DNA of 64,000 nucleotides from Tridacna crocea. Its lineage: Eukaryota > Mollusca > Bivalvia > Cardiida > Cardiidae. The notes below the pieces were generated by a model. It was not told the DNA's origin, made no database searches, and saw nothing but the letters and a program-made list of their open reading frames with translations. The stretch spans positions 14,269,290 to 14,333,289 of the forward strand of contig OX031061.1 in the NCBI GenBank assembly GCA_943736015.1, in the 5' to 3' direction. The position numbers and the translations under genes are program-made. Below are positions 24,401 through 33,970 of the stretch, one piece after another (the stretch's first letter is position 1; every line of letters starts with the position of its first letter).

Positions 24401-27400
24401 GAAAGCATTTGCAGACGACAAAATAAAAGTAACTAAAAAATAGAAATTTATTCCAGGAAGGGTAGAAAACACTGTGGGAAAAGGAGAAAATGCTGGTCAC
24501 CAGCATTTTCTCCTTTTCCCATAGTGTTTTCAAAAGGCTTCTTTCTCAGGGGCGTCAAACGTAGGGATTGTGTAGTAATGAGTTAAGTATTTAAATATCA
24601 AGCGACAAATTATTGCACTGGATCAAAGTCAAAGCATCTCCAGACAACAAATTTAATCCTGGTAAGATGATGATAGGGTAAAAAATATTGTGAGAAAAGG
24701 AAAAAAAAATGCTGGCAACCACTGCTTTACTCTTTACCAAACGACATATGTTTGGACAGGACCAAAGTCAAAGCAACTGCAGATAAAAATTGAAATAGGG
24801 TAGGAAATTTTGTGCAAAAAGGAGAAAATGTTCGTTACCAGCATTTTCTCCTTTCCCCAAACATGTTTTCTATTGGCTTCTTTCTCAGGGTTGTTAAAAG
24901 TCGGGAAAAGTGTAAATGGACTCACGTTGCACTCTGTACTTTTAAAAGTGTTAGGGATATTGTTTGTACGTTTGTATTACTCCAAATATATTGCGATGGT
25001 CAGGGCACCTATCTAAGCTTTCCTGAAATGCTGGATCAACCGCATGCAAGAACTGTTCTTGTCGTAAAAATGTTGACTTTTGGAAAAAAAAAACAATGAC
25101 CTGATTTATTTGTGGGCGAATAAGAGAGATAGAACATCTTCTACATAGAAATTCTAGGAAAAAAAAAAACTAGCAGGGGTATAAATGTAGATGAACGGGG
25201 CAAAGTAGGTTTTCTAGTCACGTTCTTTCGGACAACAGGGAAGACTTGAATGAGTAAGCCATTAAAAAGTGTTTCTAAAAGTGCTGAAAATGACGTAAAA
25301 TACCATTAAAACCGTTTAAATGACGTAAAATACCATTAAAACCGTTTAAATGACGTAAAATACCATTAAAACCGTTTAGACAAAAGGTTGTTAGATTGAT
25401 CTATTTTTACTGTGTCTTAAGAAGGTTTTTTTCTTTCAGGCTATTAGGTCAGACTCACTGACCTTTGGCAGACAGTGTAGATCAAGATCAGACTGCACAG
25501 TACGTGCAGTCTGATCTTAAATCTACACTAACCGATAATTTTTTATCCCCAAAATATTATTGAAATAGTGATATTCGTTTTTTTTTTTCAATCGATTTGA
25601 ATAGGGTTGATCAAGATCAACAGCTTCATGTTTTGTATACAACAAATTCGGCTGTAAAAAGAATGAAAGACTGATAGCTTTCGTTTCTTTTTCTTGTAGC
25701 AACTGGCGGATTTTCGGGATAAGTGTTCTCTATGTTTTGTTTATGACTGGATCACCATCCCTTTAGTCTATACACAGGTAAGAAAATGATTATTTAATTA
25801 TGGCATTTACTGGTATGACTTGTTTTATGAAAGATGTTAATTGCACACTTGCCTGTCTAGGATATGATTTTAGTCTAGGAATGCCCGAATGATTTCTTTT
25901 GGCGTCCTCCATACAGCATGGTAAACGATCGACTGATTGTTTGTATGGTGTTTAACGCGGTTTTCAGCATTATTTCAGTTATATCGTGGCGGCCAGTGAA
26001 CCTATCCATGCTTTCCTGGAGACTCTTTTACCAGCATTCCGCACAATTTTCTTTCCAAGCCACAGACTGCTTTCCGACTATGGTCAACGATGACGGTCAT
26101 GTGTTTTACAGCAACAACGACGACAAGAACAACAAGAACAACAACAACAACAACAATACTACTACTATTACTACTACTACTACTACTACTACTAATAATA
26201 GTAATAAACGACGGCAATTACTGTAATCCATTGATTATAAATACTTGATTTCAGGTCGTCACTCTAGCATGTCACATGTTCTTTGCGGCGTGTTTGATTG
26301 GTCGGCAGTACGTTAATAATGACGTGGACGGATATCCGGATCTGTATATACCAGTCTTTACGCTTCTCCAGTTTTTCTTTTATATGGGCTGGTTAAAGGT
26401 AGGTGAATTCTGTCCAGCCTTTTGCACAGAATGTGCATGGAAAAGCACTGGCGGAACGTGGGGGGGAGGGGTTCGGGGGGTTTCGGGGGAGGGGGGTTCA
26501 GATGAACCCCCTAAATTTCCAGATTTTGTTTTTTATGGACTTTCATCTCATTGGCGATTGATTTGTGCTTTGGGTCCGTGGCTGCATATCTGAGATTGAC
26601 TGAGTTGAACCCCCCTGAAGAAATCCTGGATCCGCCCCTGAATAGCGGCTTTCAGTGACAATTAAAAACAAGCGAAGTTTTGCAGCGAAGGAGTTCATCT
26701 GTCAACTTTACGAAACAGAATTATTTGGTATAAACCAGGCTCCAAAGTTGTAGCCGCGTCAATTTCCGAAGCATCTGGACGCAACAAATCAAAAGTGAAT
26801 CAAATAATGGAATTTCTGTTCTAAATAAGGTAGAAAATGCTCTGGGAAAAGGAAAATAATTATGCTGGTTGCAAAATTTTCTCTTTTCCCAAGATTGTTT
26901 TTCAAAGCATTTTACCTCATTTTTTTTAAAACAAAGGAGATTGTTTGTTAAAGAGTTAACTTCAACTCTATTCACGTTTTCTACAGAGATACACATTATC
27001 GACAACAATTTAATACATAAGGACCTTTATCAAATACACATTGTAGGTAAGGAAGAGACAAACAATCTCAAAGTTCTTGATGCTAAACAATTTCACAAAC
27101 TAAGCAAGATCAGGCTCGGTCGGCACCCATTAACTTCATCTAACCTGTCGATAAAAGCAAGTTTTATCTAGTGCTTCCACAATGTTATCCAGAACTCGTG
27201 GATAAAACAGATGTACAAAAGTCTTTATTTAAACAGAAAGTTAGGTTATCTCTACTTGAGAAAATTCGTATAATAATACTAATAATCTTCCGGGGGCGTC
27301 TCCTATATTGGAAACCGTTTGCGACAGTAGATAAACCAAAATCAAACATGGTTTTGTTACGATGACAAAGAATGTGTAACAATGACACTCATCATTACAC

Positions 27401-30400
27401 AGGTTGCTGAACAGCTGATCAATCCATTTGGCGAAGATGACGATGACTACGACTTGAACTGGCTGATCGACCGACACACAGCGGTACGATACTTGCCGTC
27501 ACATAATAGTAAATTGGCCTGCAACACGGGAAAAGGGACATTCGGACATTTGCGTAAAGTGTCGTCTCGGATCAACCTGTGCAAGCCGCACAGGCTAATC
27601 CGAAACGACGCTTCCCCTATTTATATAATTTTCTGTTTTGTGGATGTCAACTGTAGCATGAAATCGAATGTAGTCGTAAAGTGCCGTCTCGGATTAGCCT
27701 GCGCGGACTGCGCAGGCTGATCCGAGACTACACTTTACTCAAATATACAAATACCCCTTTTCACATGTTGCAAGCCAATCATATCTTTAGTACATGACCA
27801 TCGGTTTGTGACCTTTAGTGGATTACCTCTGATTACTGATTACTGGCTTTTTCCTGTTTCTCACAATGTTTTCAAAGACAAATATATCTAATTAAAAAGT
27901 AAAACAAAAGATTTTCTGACTGCTGAAGGTGTCTTGTTAGACATGTTTGATTCTCTCATAATGAAACGTACTTCCTAGCGGGTTCTCTATCAGCCAACAA
28001 GAGTTAGTTTGGGAACAAGAGAAATTAAAAAGTTGAATAATAAATTTTGCACTGGCTATACCAACAGTTTTTTCTACCCTAACGTAAACGAATTTCAGCT
28101 GTCGGATCATATTGTTTTCCCGTCTGCGAATGATCTCAATTTTGATACGTCTCAAACTATGTCCTCTGGCACACAGAGTTAATGAAACCAGCATTCCCCT
28201 TTTTTTTCCTACCGCAAACACATCTCAAATTTTGAATCACATTGTATTGTCGTCCGGAAATACCTTCAATTTGGACAAGTGTAAAATTTCGTTGACTGGT
28301 AAAGAGTCAACATAATGAGTTATACAATGCCAATAGTTATTTCATCCTTTAGGTTGCGATGTGCCTTGTTGATCAGTGTCATGGCGCCCATCCACCTTTG
28401 GTCAAAGATTCTCATTTTAACGAAATTGTGTCGGATTTGCCCTATACAGCAGCCTCAATGGCATCTAGAAGACCGAATTTCCTGGGATCTACTTACAACA
28501 TAGCGTAAGTTGCTACATGCTAAACATAGGTATCGTGAGTTGGGATTTAGCTTTTTGTACCAGATTTTTAATATCATTACAGTCCCTTTAATTTTGACTA
28601 TTTTCACCAGTACGATAGATACCAGTCTAGTCTTGATCTACGCTGTTCCCACGAGTTTTTGGTGTCGTTTACGGAAACAATTATTACTGCTGTGTTTCAC
28701 ATCCTCATATACATAGCGTTGATACTCCCACATTGACATTATTTTCAGGCGACCGAGTACGGCCGATCAAAGGATCATTACGGACAAGCGCATATTGGAA
28801 ATTAGTGTTCACGGGCATAAAAGTGCCCATAGATACGACCATCACCAGAGGGTGCCAAATGGATCTCTTGGGTCACGAGCCGGGTCCGTGCTGAGTCTGT
28901 TTGGGTTTAAAAATAATCTCCAGTAAGTTTAGTGCATTTTTTTTAAATTATTGTAATTCAGTCAATACTCATGAAATGATTAAAATCCATGCTTCAGAAT
29001 AGGCACATTTATTTATGACTTGATATTAATACACAACTTTGCTTTTATTTCTTTTGTAGGACCATCTGAGGTTTTTCTTCAGGTGTTTAACATGTTCTGT
29101 TAGCTAGCTCATATCGTAAGATACCTGTTTTTAGCTCATGTCTATATAGATAGGTATAGAAAGCTCGTTTGAAAAGTGTTTCTCGCCATTATCACCGGTC
29201 TTCAATAAAATCACGTACTGTGCAGTCTGATCTTGTCTACACTGCCCGCCTAGGTGTTGACACTGCATCCATTTTGTATAAAAGATGGCCAAAAGCCATG
29301 TGCGAAGCTTGTTTGACTCAACAAATACTTTTTCAGGAAAAGTCACCTGACTGATTCTCGAGACACACTCATGTCAGCTTCAACGGCGGCCAACGGTTTC
29401 TTGAATATTCCCACCATAGCTGTAAACGGGAACACGTCTAGTCCGTACACAATAAACAGAAACACTGAGGTATCGTTACTTTCTTTACACCCAACCATAT
29501 TTTTCCTAAAGCTTACCTCGATCGAATCTCTTTGCTATCAGTCACTTTTCACATTTAACCCTTTCCCAAACAGCAAATTTTGGACCAGACCAAATTGAAA
29601 GCTTTTTGCAAATGACAAATTAACAGTTGCTACAAAGATTATTTCTCAATATGATATGGTAGAAAACATTGTGGGAAAAGGAGAAAATGCTGGTTACCAG
29701 CATTTTCTCCTTTTCCCTCAGTGTTTTCAAAAGGCTTCTATTCCTGACCCGTAAAAACCAGGGATTGTTTGGGAAAGGGTTAAAGCTGATAGTCATTTCG
29801 ACAGGATCCATTTCTCACTCGCAGCTGATAATTGTTGGAAAACACCTTGTGGCTTGACAAGCATATTGTGCAAAGTGCTGTTAAAATATACCATGGAGAT
29901 GCGTTACACCTACTTTTACCAGAGTGTCGCGAAAATAAAGATCTAGTACCTCCACTCTTGTGGCGACAAAATAACTTTGAAACGAACGGGAATGCTAATA
30001 ATCATTATGGTTCTGTTACATAAGAATTTGTACCATGTTTCTTTTCATAAAGACGTACATGTTTACCAGAAAAATGAGACTGTCATTTTTGTTCAACAGC
30101 AAAATCTATACGAGGATGGCAACGATCTGCCGCCAGAATACGTCCCTTTACGTCGAGCACGTGCCAGTACGGACGCTACACACAAACCTCTAAAACGTCT
30201 CATCGACAGCGACAGAGAACGGAAATGGAGCTTCCCTCTGAGCCTGATCAGGCGGAAACAAGACAAAGACGAACGAACGCCAGCGTCATCGAAGAACTCG
30301 TCTGTGACGTCACTAGATACAAAATTATTGGGTACAAACGAGGCAGCACCTTTACTTACACAAACGAATCAAGCCAAGAGTACATCAAGGTTTGTAGACA

Positions 30401-32901
30401 ATCCGGAAAATCTTAACCAGTTTGCTCAAAATTTTCTGACTAATGGTAAAAAGGCTTTTGAAAACATTGTTTGAAAAGGGGAAAATACTGTTATTCAGTT
30501 TTTGCTTTTTTACTCATAACATTTTCAAGCCATTCAAAAACAAGGCCGTTCATTTTAGTCAAGTCTGTTGTGTCTGGAATTTTGATCCCTAGCAAAGAGT
30601 TTAAGAAGGCATTTTGTTAAATAATCCACGGATCCTCAAAAGATTGTATATCAATTCTTATCTTGCAACGATACATACAGAAGTCGTCTCTCTCAGAGTC
30701 TTTACAACACTGGATTGCTTTGTAAAAGGTTTAATTTGTCCTTTATTACATTGACTTTGATAATTACTGTGTTATTTAGTTCCAAACCTAGAGCTGTAAA
30801 CGCCCTATGCGTACTGCGTCAAAATATCTTACTATTGCAGAAATAGAAAAAGTAGATTTTGCCGATAAATACATTGTTTCCGTTATAATATAATAGTAAG
30901 GCTACCTTCTTTTCCTCCTACTGCAGGTTCGTTATAGAACCAGTTCAAGGAGACACGGAAACAGACACAAAATATAACAGAAACAAGCATATTATAGACA
31001 TGCATCTGGCCTCCATGACGTCATCAAGTAGGCCTTCCAGACCACCTGTTTTGTCAGCCATAGAGGAGGGGAACACAATCAGGAGTATATCCGTGAGTTA
31101 AAGAAATCAGAGCATTTCATTACCGTAAATATAGGCCGCTGGCCGAAAAACATGTCATGTTTATAAGTACCTGTTCATCTGTTGATTATACCCTAGTCAT
31201 ACTGGTATCTAGTGGTAAACCAAAGAAACAAAAACTCGTTCAATACTTTTGATTGGAGTAGCTAATAAATACAGCACGAAAACAGCTATTTCCACTAAAA
31301 TATCATCCTGCAAAATTAGCTATAATTTAAAATGAGTATTATTGAACTACTTTCACCTCTTCATTTTTCCCATTTTTTCCTTCTTTGAATTATCATTTAT
31401 AAATCTAAAACCACTATCTTCTCAATTCAAAAGAGATAATAATTACCTCCCTTTTCAGAAAACTAACAAAAGTATCAAAAAATAATTTCAAGATAGACAT
31501 AAACGGAATTTCTGATACGTTAGAAATGTGCAAAAATATTATTTCTGCATAAATCCTTATATATCCTTATTTATCAACCAATTAGAATTTTCACCGGAAA
31601 TGCATTACACAGGTCTTACCTTAAGCTGGAGAAATTATTTCCCCATCACAGTGAATATTTTCCACCTGCTGAAAATCTGGAACTACTTTTTGTTCTACTT
31701 TGCTAAAAATTTACTTAATTGCTTAATTGACTTGAGAACAGATCACTAGTTTTAAAACTGGCAATCGTTGACAAAATAATAAGAGGAAATATAATATATA
31801 TAATTTATTTCATCAGCTTGTGGTTAATATGGGGAAATATTTGCCTCAAAAGGGAAAGGTTCGCGAAAATAACTCGTGCATTACGGCACTCGTTATTTTC
31901 GCATACCTTTCCCTTTTTTAGGCAAATATTTCCCCATATTATGCAACAGCAAGGCGGAATTATAGTTTGCACACATTTTATAATACGCGTGATTGATAAA
32001 TATGACAGAGATTTATCTCCGATATAGCTGTTCCATAATATTAAAAAATAGATGTCTAAGTGCAATATAGATTCTAGACAGACATTTTGGAAAACAACCA
32101 CACTTGATAAAATAAAGGTACCAAGGTAACTAAAAACTTTATCAGAATATCTCATGTACATTTCCCTGAAGAAAATTTATAATCTTTGGCTAGGTAACAT
32201 TTCTCAAATACAAAACTATCTGATTTTGCATTTCGGGTACAGAACCGGACTGCTTTTTAAAGATGGCAATCGGTACATCGAACATCAAAATAACACATAC
32301 TTTCTTTTAAAACAACGCTAACTGTTACGACTAACCCAGCCATGGTTAGCTCGCATAATTACAACCGTGCACCAGTCATCTATAAACACAGTCCCTACAG
32401 ACATTGGAATTAGCCCCCGGGCCTGTATTCACTAACCATTCTTGAGAATATTCCTAGTCTTATTCTCCAAGGTTTTCTAAATTTGTAAATAACACAACTT
32501 CTGATTGGCTAAACCGAATGGTTTAGCCAATCAGAAGTTGTGTTACTTACAAATGAAGAAAATTCTGGAGAATAAAACATAGAAAGTTCATAATAATGGT
32601 TGGTAAATACGGGCCACGGTTTCAGACAAGGCTAACGGATACTTTTTACTTCCAACAGGAAATGGTGGGATCTAGTTCCTCCCAGTCTCTGGACGTGTTG
32701 GTTCCGGCGTCAGAGGAGCCTATCTTTAACACAATAGAAGAAACACCTGACACAGGATTGTTTGATGAAGAGGACGAGAATTATTCAGACGCCGAGGTCG
32801 ATAACGGAGAAGAGGTCGATAACGGAGAAGTGGTCGCTAATGAGAGTGTGAAAGATCTTGATATAGATAATGGAAACTTAGATGAAGATGATGGAAACTG
32901 A
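12477..32901 (+). CDS. BEST: Bestrophin-family chloride channel, complete 13-exon coding region
   Basis: Exons: 12477-12655, 18855-18989, 19832-19998, 21689-21843, 25700-25777, 26255-26398, 27403-27483, 28353-28504, 28749-28922, 29337-29469, 30100-30389, 30927-31092, 32659-32901. All junctions are GT-AG and the phases agree, giving 698 residues plus stop. Bestrophins are pentameric, calcium-activated anion channels of the plasma membrane. The N-terminal 350 or so residues follow human BEST1 closely: [11 protein letters not shown] gives neck residues I76, F80 and F84, and I205 matches the cytosolic aperture. [10 protein letters not shown] (about 292-301) carries the calcium clasp. [17 protein letters not shown]-like YMGWLK and LPYTAAS are also present. 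From about residue 380 the tail is poorly conserved, basic at first, then strongly acidic near the end. The start is chosen because [10 protein letters not shown] matches the MTITYTS start of the family. Typical relatives have 470-670 residues. Orthology to one vertebrate paralogue cannot be settled. Confidence 0.95.
12867..12923. repeat. Family C 60-bp hairpin
   Basis: agtgtagatccaagatctga and the complement tttcgatctacact form the hairpin. A family A fragment (ttgaaggaaaaggggaaaat) follows at 12959-13015. Confidence 0.6.
13050..13605. repeat. Family H: two direct units and one inverted unit
   Basis: acatgaccagctcttaatga occurs at about 13058 and 13254, each followed by the same 180-bp block with atgcagatt, tttatacagaatgac and tgtagatttta. 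A third, inverted block runs from 13440 to 13605 (aatctacgttatc, attctgtacaaggtaag, aatctgcatccgcg). The direct and inverted units together can fold into a large hairpin. Confidence 0.65.
13840..14055. mobile_element. Family A element, decayed
   Basis: cctttaccagacgacaaaac on the left and gggttatcggtagagtg on the right are recognisable ends; the hairpin is mostly lost. Confidence 0.55.
14081..14309. mobile_element. Family A TTAA element
   Basis: Begins TTAAAGCTTTATCACACGAG and ends tttggtaaagggttga, with a nearly perfect central hairpin at 14195-14252. Confidence 0.75.
14670..15970. repeat. Two degenerate 16-bp minisatellite blocks in opposite orientation
   Basis: The block at about 15650-15970 is a run of a degenerate unit like cctaggtacgagctgt (cctatatacgaggtgt, cctagataccaattat and so on). 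The block at about 14670-14900 has the same units on the other strand (ggtacctgacacaattggta, gtaccaaggatatcg). Between them, 14905-15650 is unrelated non-coding DNA. Possibly an element with satellite-like inverted ends. Confidence 0.6.
16264..16496. mobile_element. Family A TTAA element, diverged
   Basis: TTAACTCTTTTCTCAGAAGA at the left, ggggacaagaggttaa at the right. The hairpin loop is enlarged (ttcccagcaccggc between the arms). Confidence 0.7.
16620..17226. mobile_element. Family A element interrupted by a nested foldback
   Basis: The left half (gaactcttcaccaaacgaaa to ctgtctgtgac) and the right half (attgaaaaaagattttcgga to gtttggtaaaggattaa) make one family A copy. It is split by the element at 16726-17096, so the foldback arrived later. 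Confidence 0.75.
16726..17096. mobile_element. Two-tier foldback element, 371 bp, AAGAT target duplication
   Basis: Starts CACGGCGGGGAATCACGTGA and ends with its complement, with AAGAT directly outside on both sides (16721-16725 and 17097-17101). The outer inverted arms are about 90 bp and contain an ACAACAACAACAA run. Inside them a second inverted pair of about 50 bp (from ttaaacaacacctgataaaa) closes on a 13-base loop. A unique segment of about 80 bp lies only on the left side between the two tiers. No coding capacity. Confidence 0.85.
17236..17345 (+). repeat. Probable tRNA-derived SINE fragment
   Basis: A pol III B box, gcaagttcgatcctcgcc, follows a tRNA-like head starting ctggcttggtgatgaatc. 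The family A copy at 17351 sits directly behind it. Confidence 0.5.
17351..17578. mobile_element. Family A TTAA element, complete
   Basis: TTAACCCATTACCACACAGT to gtcgtttggtaaagggttaa. The hairpin reads gggaaaagaagaaaatgctg with a perfectly matching arm: the G-to-A change in 'agaag' is matched by 'cttctt' on the other arm. Confidence 0.85.
17655..17885 (+). mobile_element. tRNA-derived SINE
   Basis: A box tgtagctgagtggttagtat and B box tttcgggttcgatatccg stand about 30 bases apart as in a tRNA gene, followed by an unrelated body of about 150 bp ending accgtgatttgacctaagc. No A-rich tail is evident. A family E element starts a few bases later. Confidence 0.65.
17889..18195. mobile_element. 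Family E TTAA element, right end lost
   Basis: Begins TTAAGGTAGTGGACCTGTAA and carries the internal words aaaagggaggtaattatcat and tggttttagatttataaatg in the opposite orientation to the copy at 1761. The right terminal repeat is not found. Confidence 0.65.
18355..18426. repeat. Family F hairpin
   Basis: gtttacttccaaaacctcgt pairs with acgaggttttggaagtaaac around the core actacagcttgttacaagct. A second copy is at 22030-22107 in intron 4 territory. Confidence 0.75.
18520..18635. repeat. Family A half-element
   Basis: ccaaacagagctatggtttt, then tactgggaaaaaacgagaga and ttttgtccttttcctacat. Only one half is recognisable. Confidence 0.5.
19190..19250. repeat. Family C 60-bp hairpin
   Basis: acagtgtatattaagatcag with cagtctgatcttggatctt as its other arm, in bestrophin intron 2. 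Confidence 0.6.
19590..19664 (+). tRNA. tRNA-like sequence, probably a pseudogene or SINE head
   Basis: Consecutive tRNA parts are visible: acceptor strands GGTTCGG and TCGAGCC pair with two wobbles, the A box reads TAGCTCAGTTGG, and a TTCGAAT T-loop sits between CTGGG and CCCGG. The anticodon loop would read ACGGTAT (anticodon GGT, threonine), but the base before the anticodon is C rather than the usual T, and one anticodon-stem pair is mismatched. A T6 run, a possible pol III terminator, lies 8 bases downstream. It lies in bestrophin intron 2. Hence a tRNA relic is more likely than a working gene. Confidence 0.5.
19704..19762. repeat. Isolated hairpin
   Basis: cagtaatttcagacctttga and its near-complement caaaggactgaaattactg are separated by about 12 bases. 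Found once in the window. Confidence 0.6.
20148..20223. repeat. Isolated near-perfect hairpin in bestrophin intron 3
   Basis: aaccctatgttgtgggtact and agtaccaataacataggttt are the outer arms; tattagaatggtctcgatga closes the loop. Arms are about 33 bases with few mismatches. Found once in the window. Confidence 0.65.
20396..20612. mobile_element. Family A element, decayed
   Basis: Begins ttaaacttctataaaaaggc and ends gtttggaaaaggttaa. The hairpin words gccaaatgctggccactagc survive. Confidence 0.55.
22030..22107. repeat. Family F hairpin, second copy
   Basis: ggtttacttcaaaaacctcg pairs with acgaggtttaggaagtaaa. It lies about 190 bases after bestrophin exon 4. A worn family A fragment follows to about 22275. 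Confidence 0.7.
22793..23023. mobile_element. Family A TTAA element, complete
   Basis: TTAACTCATTACCAAATGAC to tgtgtggtaatgggttaa, with a strong central hairpin at 22910-22965. Confidence 0.85.
23121..23350. mobile_element. Family A element, diverged
   Basis: aactcttttcataacagtcc at the left and ttttttcgtctggtagagta at the right, with hairpin words gtgggaaaaaagaaatgctg and ttttctccttttccaaca. Confidence 0.65.
23436..24160. repeat. 18-bp minisatellite with higher-order repeat
   Basis: About 40 degenerate units of ggtattcgtctatggcag fill bestrophin intron 4. A block of roughly 271 bp with the same order of unit variants occurs twice (about 23501-23723 and 23772-23990), so whole groups of units were duplicated. 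As 18 is divisible by three, the array is open in frames on both strands; these open frames are not genes. Confidence 0.9.
24358..24586. mobile_element. Family A TTAA element, complete
   Basis: tcaactctttaccacaagag to tgtagtaatgagttaa with a strong hairpin at 24474-24530. Further worn family A pieces lie at about 24161-24256, 24598-24715 and 24722-24935. Confidence 0.75.
25287..25380. repeat. Three tandem 31-bp direct repeats
   Basis: The unit aaatgacgtaaaataccatt plus aaaaccgttta is repeated three times without a difference that I could see, about 320 bases before bestrophin exon 5. Confidence 0.85.
25471..25530. repeat. Family C 60-bp hairpin
   Basis: acagtgtagatcaagatcag and ctgatcttaaatctacact with the palindromic loop ctgcacagtacgtgcag. 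The cleanest copy together with 43541-43604. Confidence 0.8.
25935..26045 (-). repeat. SINE tail fragment
   Basis: atggtgtttaacgcggtttt and ttatttcagttatatcgtgg match the tail of the SINE at 5505-5757. The head is absent. Confidence 0.6.
26105..26215. repeat. Trinucleotide repeats
   Basis: Imperfect AAC units pass into ACT units just before bestrophin exon 6 (26255). Intronic; the apparent open frames with asparagine or threonine runs come from this repeat. Confidence 0.85.
26720..26960. mobile_element. Family A element, diverged
   Basis: aattatttggtataaaccag at the left and gattgtttgttaaagagtta at the right. The hairpin words ctgggaaaaggaaaataatt and ttttctcttttcccaaga survive. Bestrophin intron 6. 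Confidence 0.6.
27520..27740. repeat. Two family J hairpins in bestrophin intron 7
   Basis: gtgtcgtctcggatcaacct with aggctaatccgaaacgacgc (27555-27612), and gtgccgtctcggattagcct with aggctgatccgagactacac (27678-27735). Each folds back on the core gcgcggactgcgc or a variant. Confidence 0.75.
28046..28312. repeat. Family A remnants in bestrophin intron 7
   Basis: Two right-hand halves lie in series (tttctaccctaacgtaaacg and tttcctaccgcaaacacatc, each followed by a gtctgc/gtccgg word). No intact hairpin remains. Confidence 0.5.
29555..29783. mobile_element. Family A TTAA element, mixed subtype
   Basis: TTAACCCTTTCCCAAACAGC to gtttgggaaagggttaa. It has the TTTCCC ends of the GCTC subtype but the GCTGG hairpin of the other subtype, suggesting exchange between them. 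It lies between bestrophin exons 10 and 11. Confidence 0.8.
30405..30600. repeat. Family A remnant directly after bestrophin exon 11
   Basis: cttttgaaaacattgtttga and aaaaggggaaaatactgtta survive, 60-100 bases past the exon 11 donor. The open frame running past the donor into this remnant is not coding. Confidence 0.5.
31279..31624. mobile_element. Family E TTAA element, left end lost
   Basis: Body words aaaatgagtattattgaact and tctaaaaccactatcttctc, and the right end acaggtcttaccTTAA. Bestrophin intron 12. Confidence 0.75.
31826..31945. repeat. Isolated long hairpin
   Basis: atatggggaaatatttgcct and aggcaaatatttccccatat are the outer arms. Inner arms gaaaataactcgtgcattac and cactcgttattttcgc fold on a very short loop. 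Arms about 57 bases. Bestrophin intron 12. Confidence 0.75.
32418..32615. mobile_element. Family D element just before the last bestrophin exon
   Basis: GGGCCTGTATTCACTAACCA and tggttggtaaatacgggcc are inverted ends; the palindromic core is ggctaaaccgaatggtttag. The element ends 43 bases before the exon 13 boundary at 32659. Confidence 0.8.
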
Positions 32902-32953
32902 ATGATATCTTGACGCAAAAGCCGCGTGGCAATTTTATGTATATAGTTAAACC

Positions 32954-33182
32954 TTAACCCATTACCGCACAATCCCTACTTTTGACGACCCTGAAAAAGA
33001 AACCTTTACAAAAACATTGTGGAAAAGGAGAAAATGCTGGTAACCAGCATTTTCTCCTTCTCCCACAATGTTTTCTGCCCTTCCCAAAACAAATTTCAAA
33101 TTTTTAGTCACATTTGATTTGTCGTCTGCAAATGCTTTCAATTTGGAATAGTCTAAAATTTTGTCGTCTGGTAAAGAGTTAA
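32954..33182. mobile_element. Family A TTAA element, complete
   Basis: TTAACCCATTACCGCACAAT to gtcgtctggtaaagagttaa, with a nearly perfect hairpin. It lies 52 bases past the bestrophin stop and may be in the 3' UTR. A worn copy follows at about 33190-33395. Confidence 0.85.
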
Positions 33183-33704
33183 GGGGGAATCCTGTTTTTT
33201 AACCACCTTGAGGAAAAAAAGGTTTTTGAAACATCGTGGGAAAAAAGGAAAAAAAATGCTGGTAACCATATTTTTTCATTTTTTCCACAATGTGTCCTAC
33301 CCTTTCAAAGGAAAACTTTCATAGCTTTGGCCACAACTGATAATTCATCTGCAAATGATTTCAATATGGGCGAGTCGACTGGTAAAAAAAGTTACCATAG
33401 TGACAAAAAACCACAGGGTGGTTGTACAAATTTCAGTTTAATGCTTATTTTGAAATGTCTTTTAAAAACATTTATTACATATTGAAGGTGACCAAACGTG
33501 CAAATTGGGTCTATACTGGGTTCCTGTCCGTTTATTTCTTTCCTCCTCTGTCATTCGAACGTTACTTTGTCAAATAAGAGGGTCTGGGTAGATTCGAAAA
33601 CGGATCGCGACGACATTTAGGTTACCCAATCTCACAGTGCAGAAAAGAAGCGATCGCTGCGATTTTTTTCTTTTCGAATGTGATTGACTAGATCTATAAA
33701 TAAT

Positions 33705-33710
33705 AATAAA
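33705..33710 (+). promoter_or_regulatory. Possible polyadenylation signal for the bestrophin gene
   Basis: An AATAAA hexamer 800 bases past the stop codon. Nothing beyond the hexamer supports it, and the sequence is AT-rich. Confidence 0.2.
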
Positions 33711-33754
33711 GTTCGGATAGCCTCGTTTTGAATTAAAAAAATCACGACCATGGC

Positions 33755-33835
33755 TGTTTTATCTCATTACCATACGACAAAAGTTTAGGCTTGTCCAAAT
33801 TGAAAGCATTTGCAGACGACAAAATAAACATTTTG
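33755..33835. repeat. Left half of a family A element
   Basis: catacgacaaaagtttaggc through gcatttgcagacgacaaaat; the hairpin and right half are missing. Confidence 0.6.
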
Positions 33836-33895
33836 TGATTTGGAGGGAATAGATTATTCATTTGCCGTAAGTATGTTTTCCATGGCTGCCAATTG

Positions 33896-33970
33896 CTGCG
33901 GTGTGCGGGTGTGCGGTGTGCGGGTGTGCGGATGTGTGGTATGCGGGTGTGCGGTGTGCGGGTGTGCGAT
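33896..33970. repeat. GTGCGG minisatellite
   Basis: About seven units of gtgcgggtgtgcg. A GA dinucleotide run follows at about 34105-34129. Confidence 0.85.

Noticed and set aside
26276-26593. 105-residue open frame beginning inside bestrophin exon 6
   Set aside because: Only its first part to 26398 is coding; the rest runs through the donor into the intron.
29977-30474. 165-residue open frame
   Set aside because: Only 30100-30389 is bestrophin exon 11; the flanks are intron and a family A remnant.
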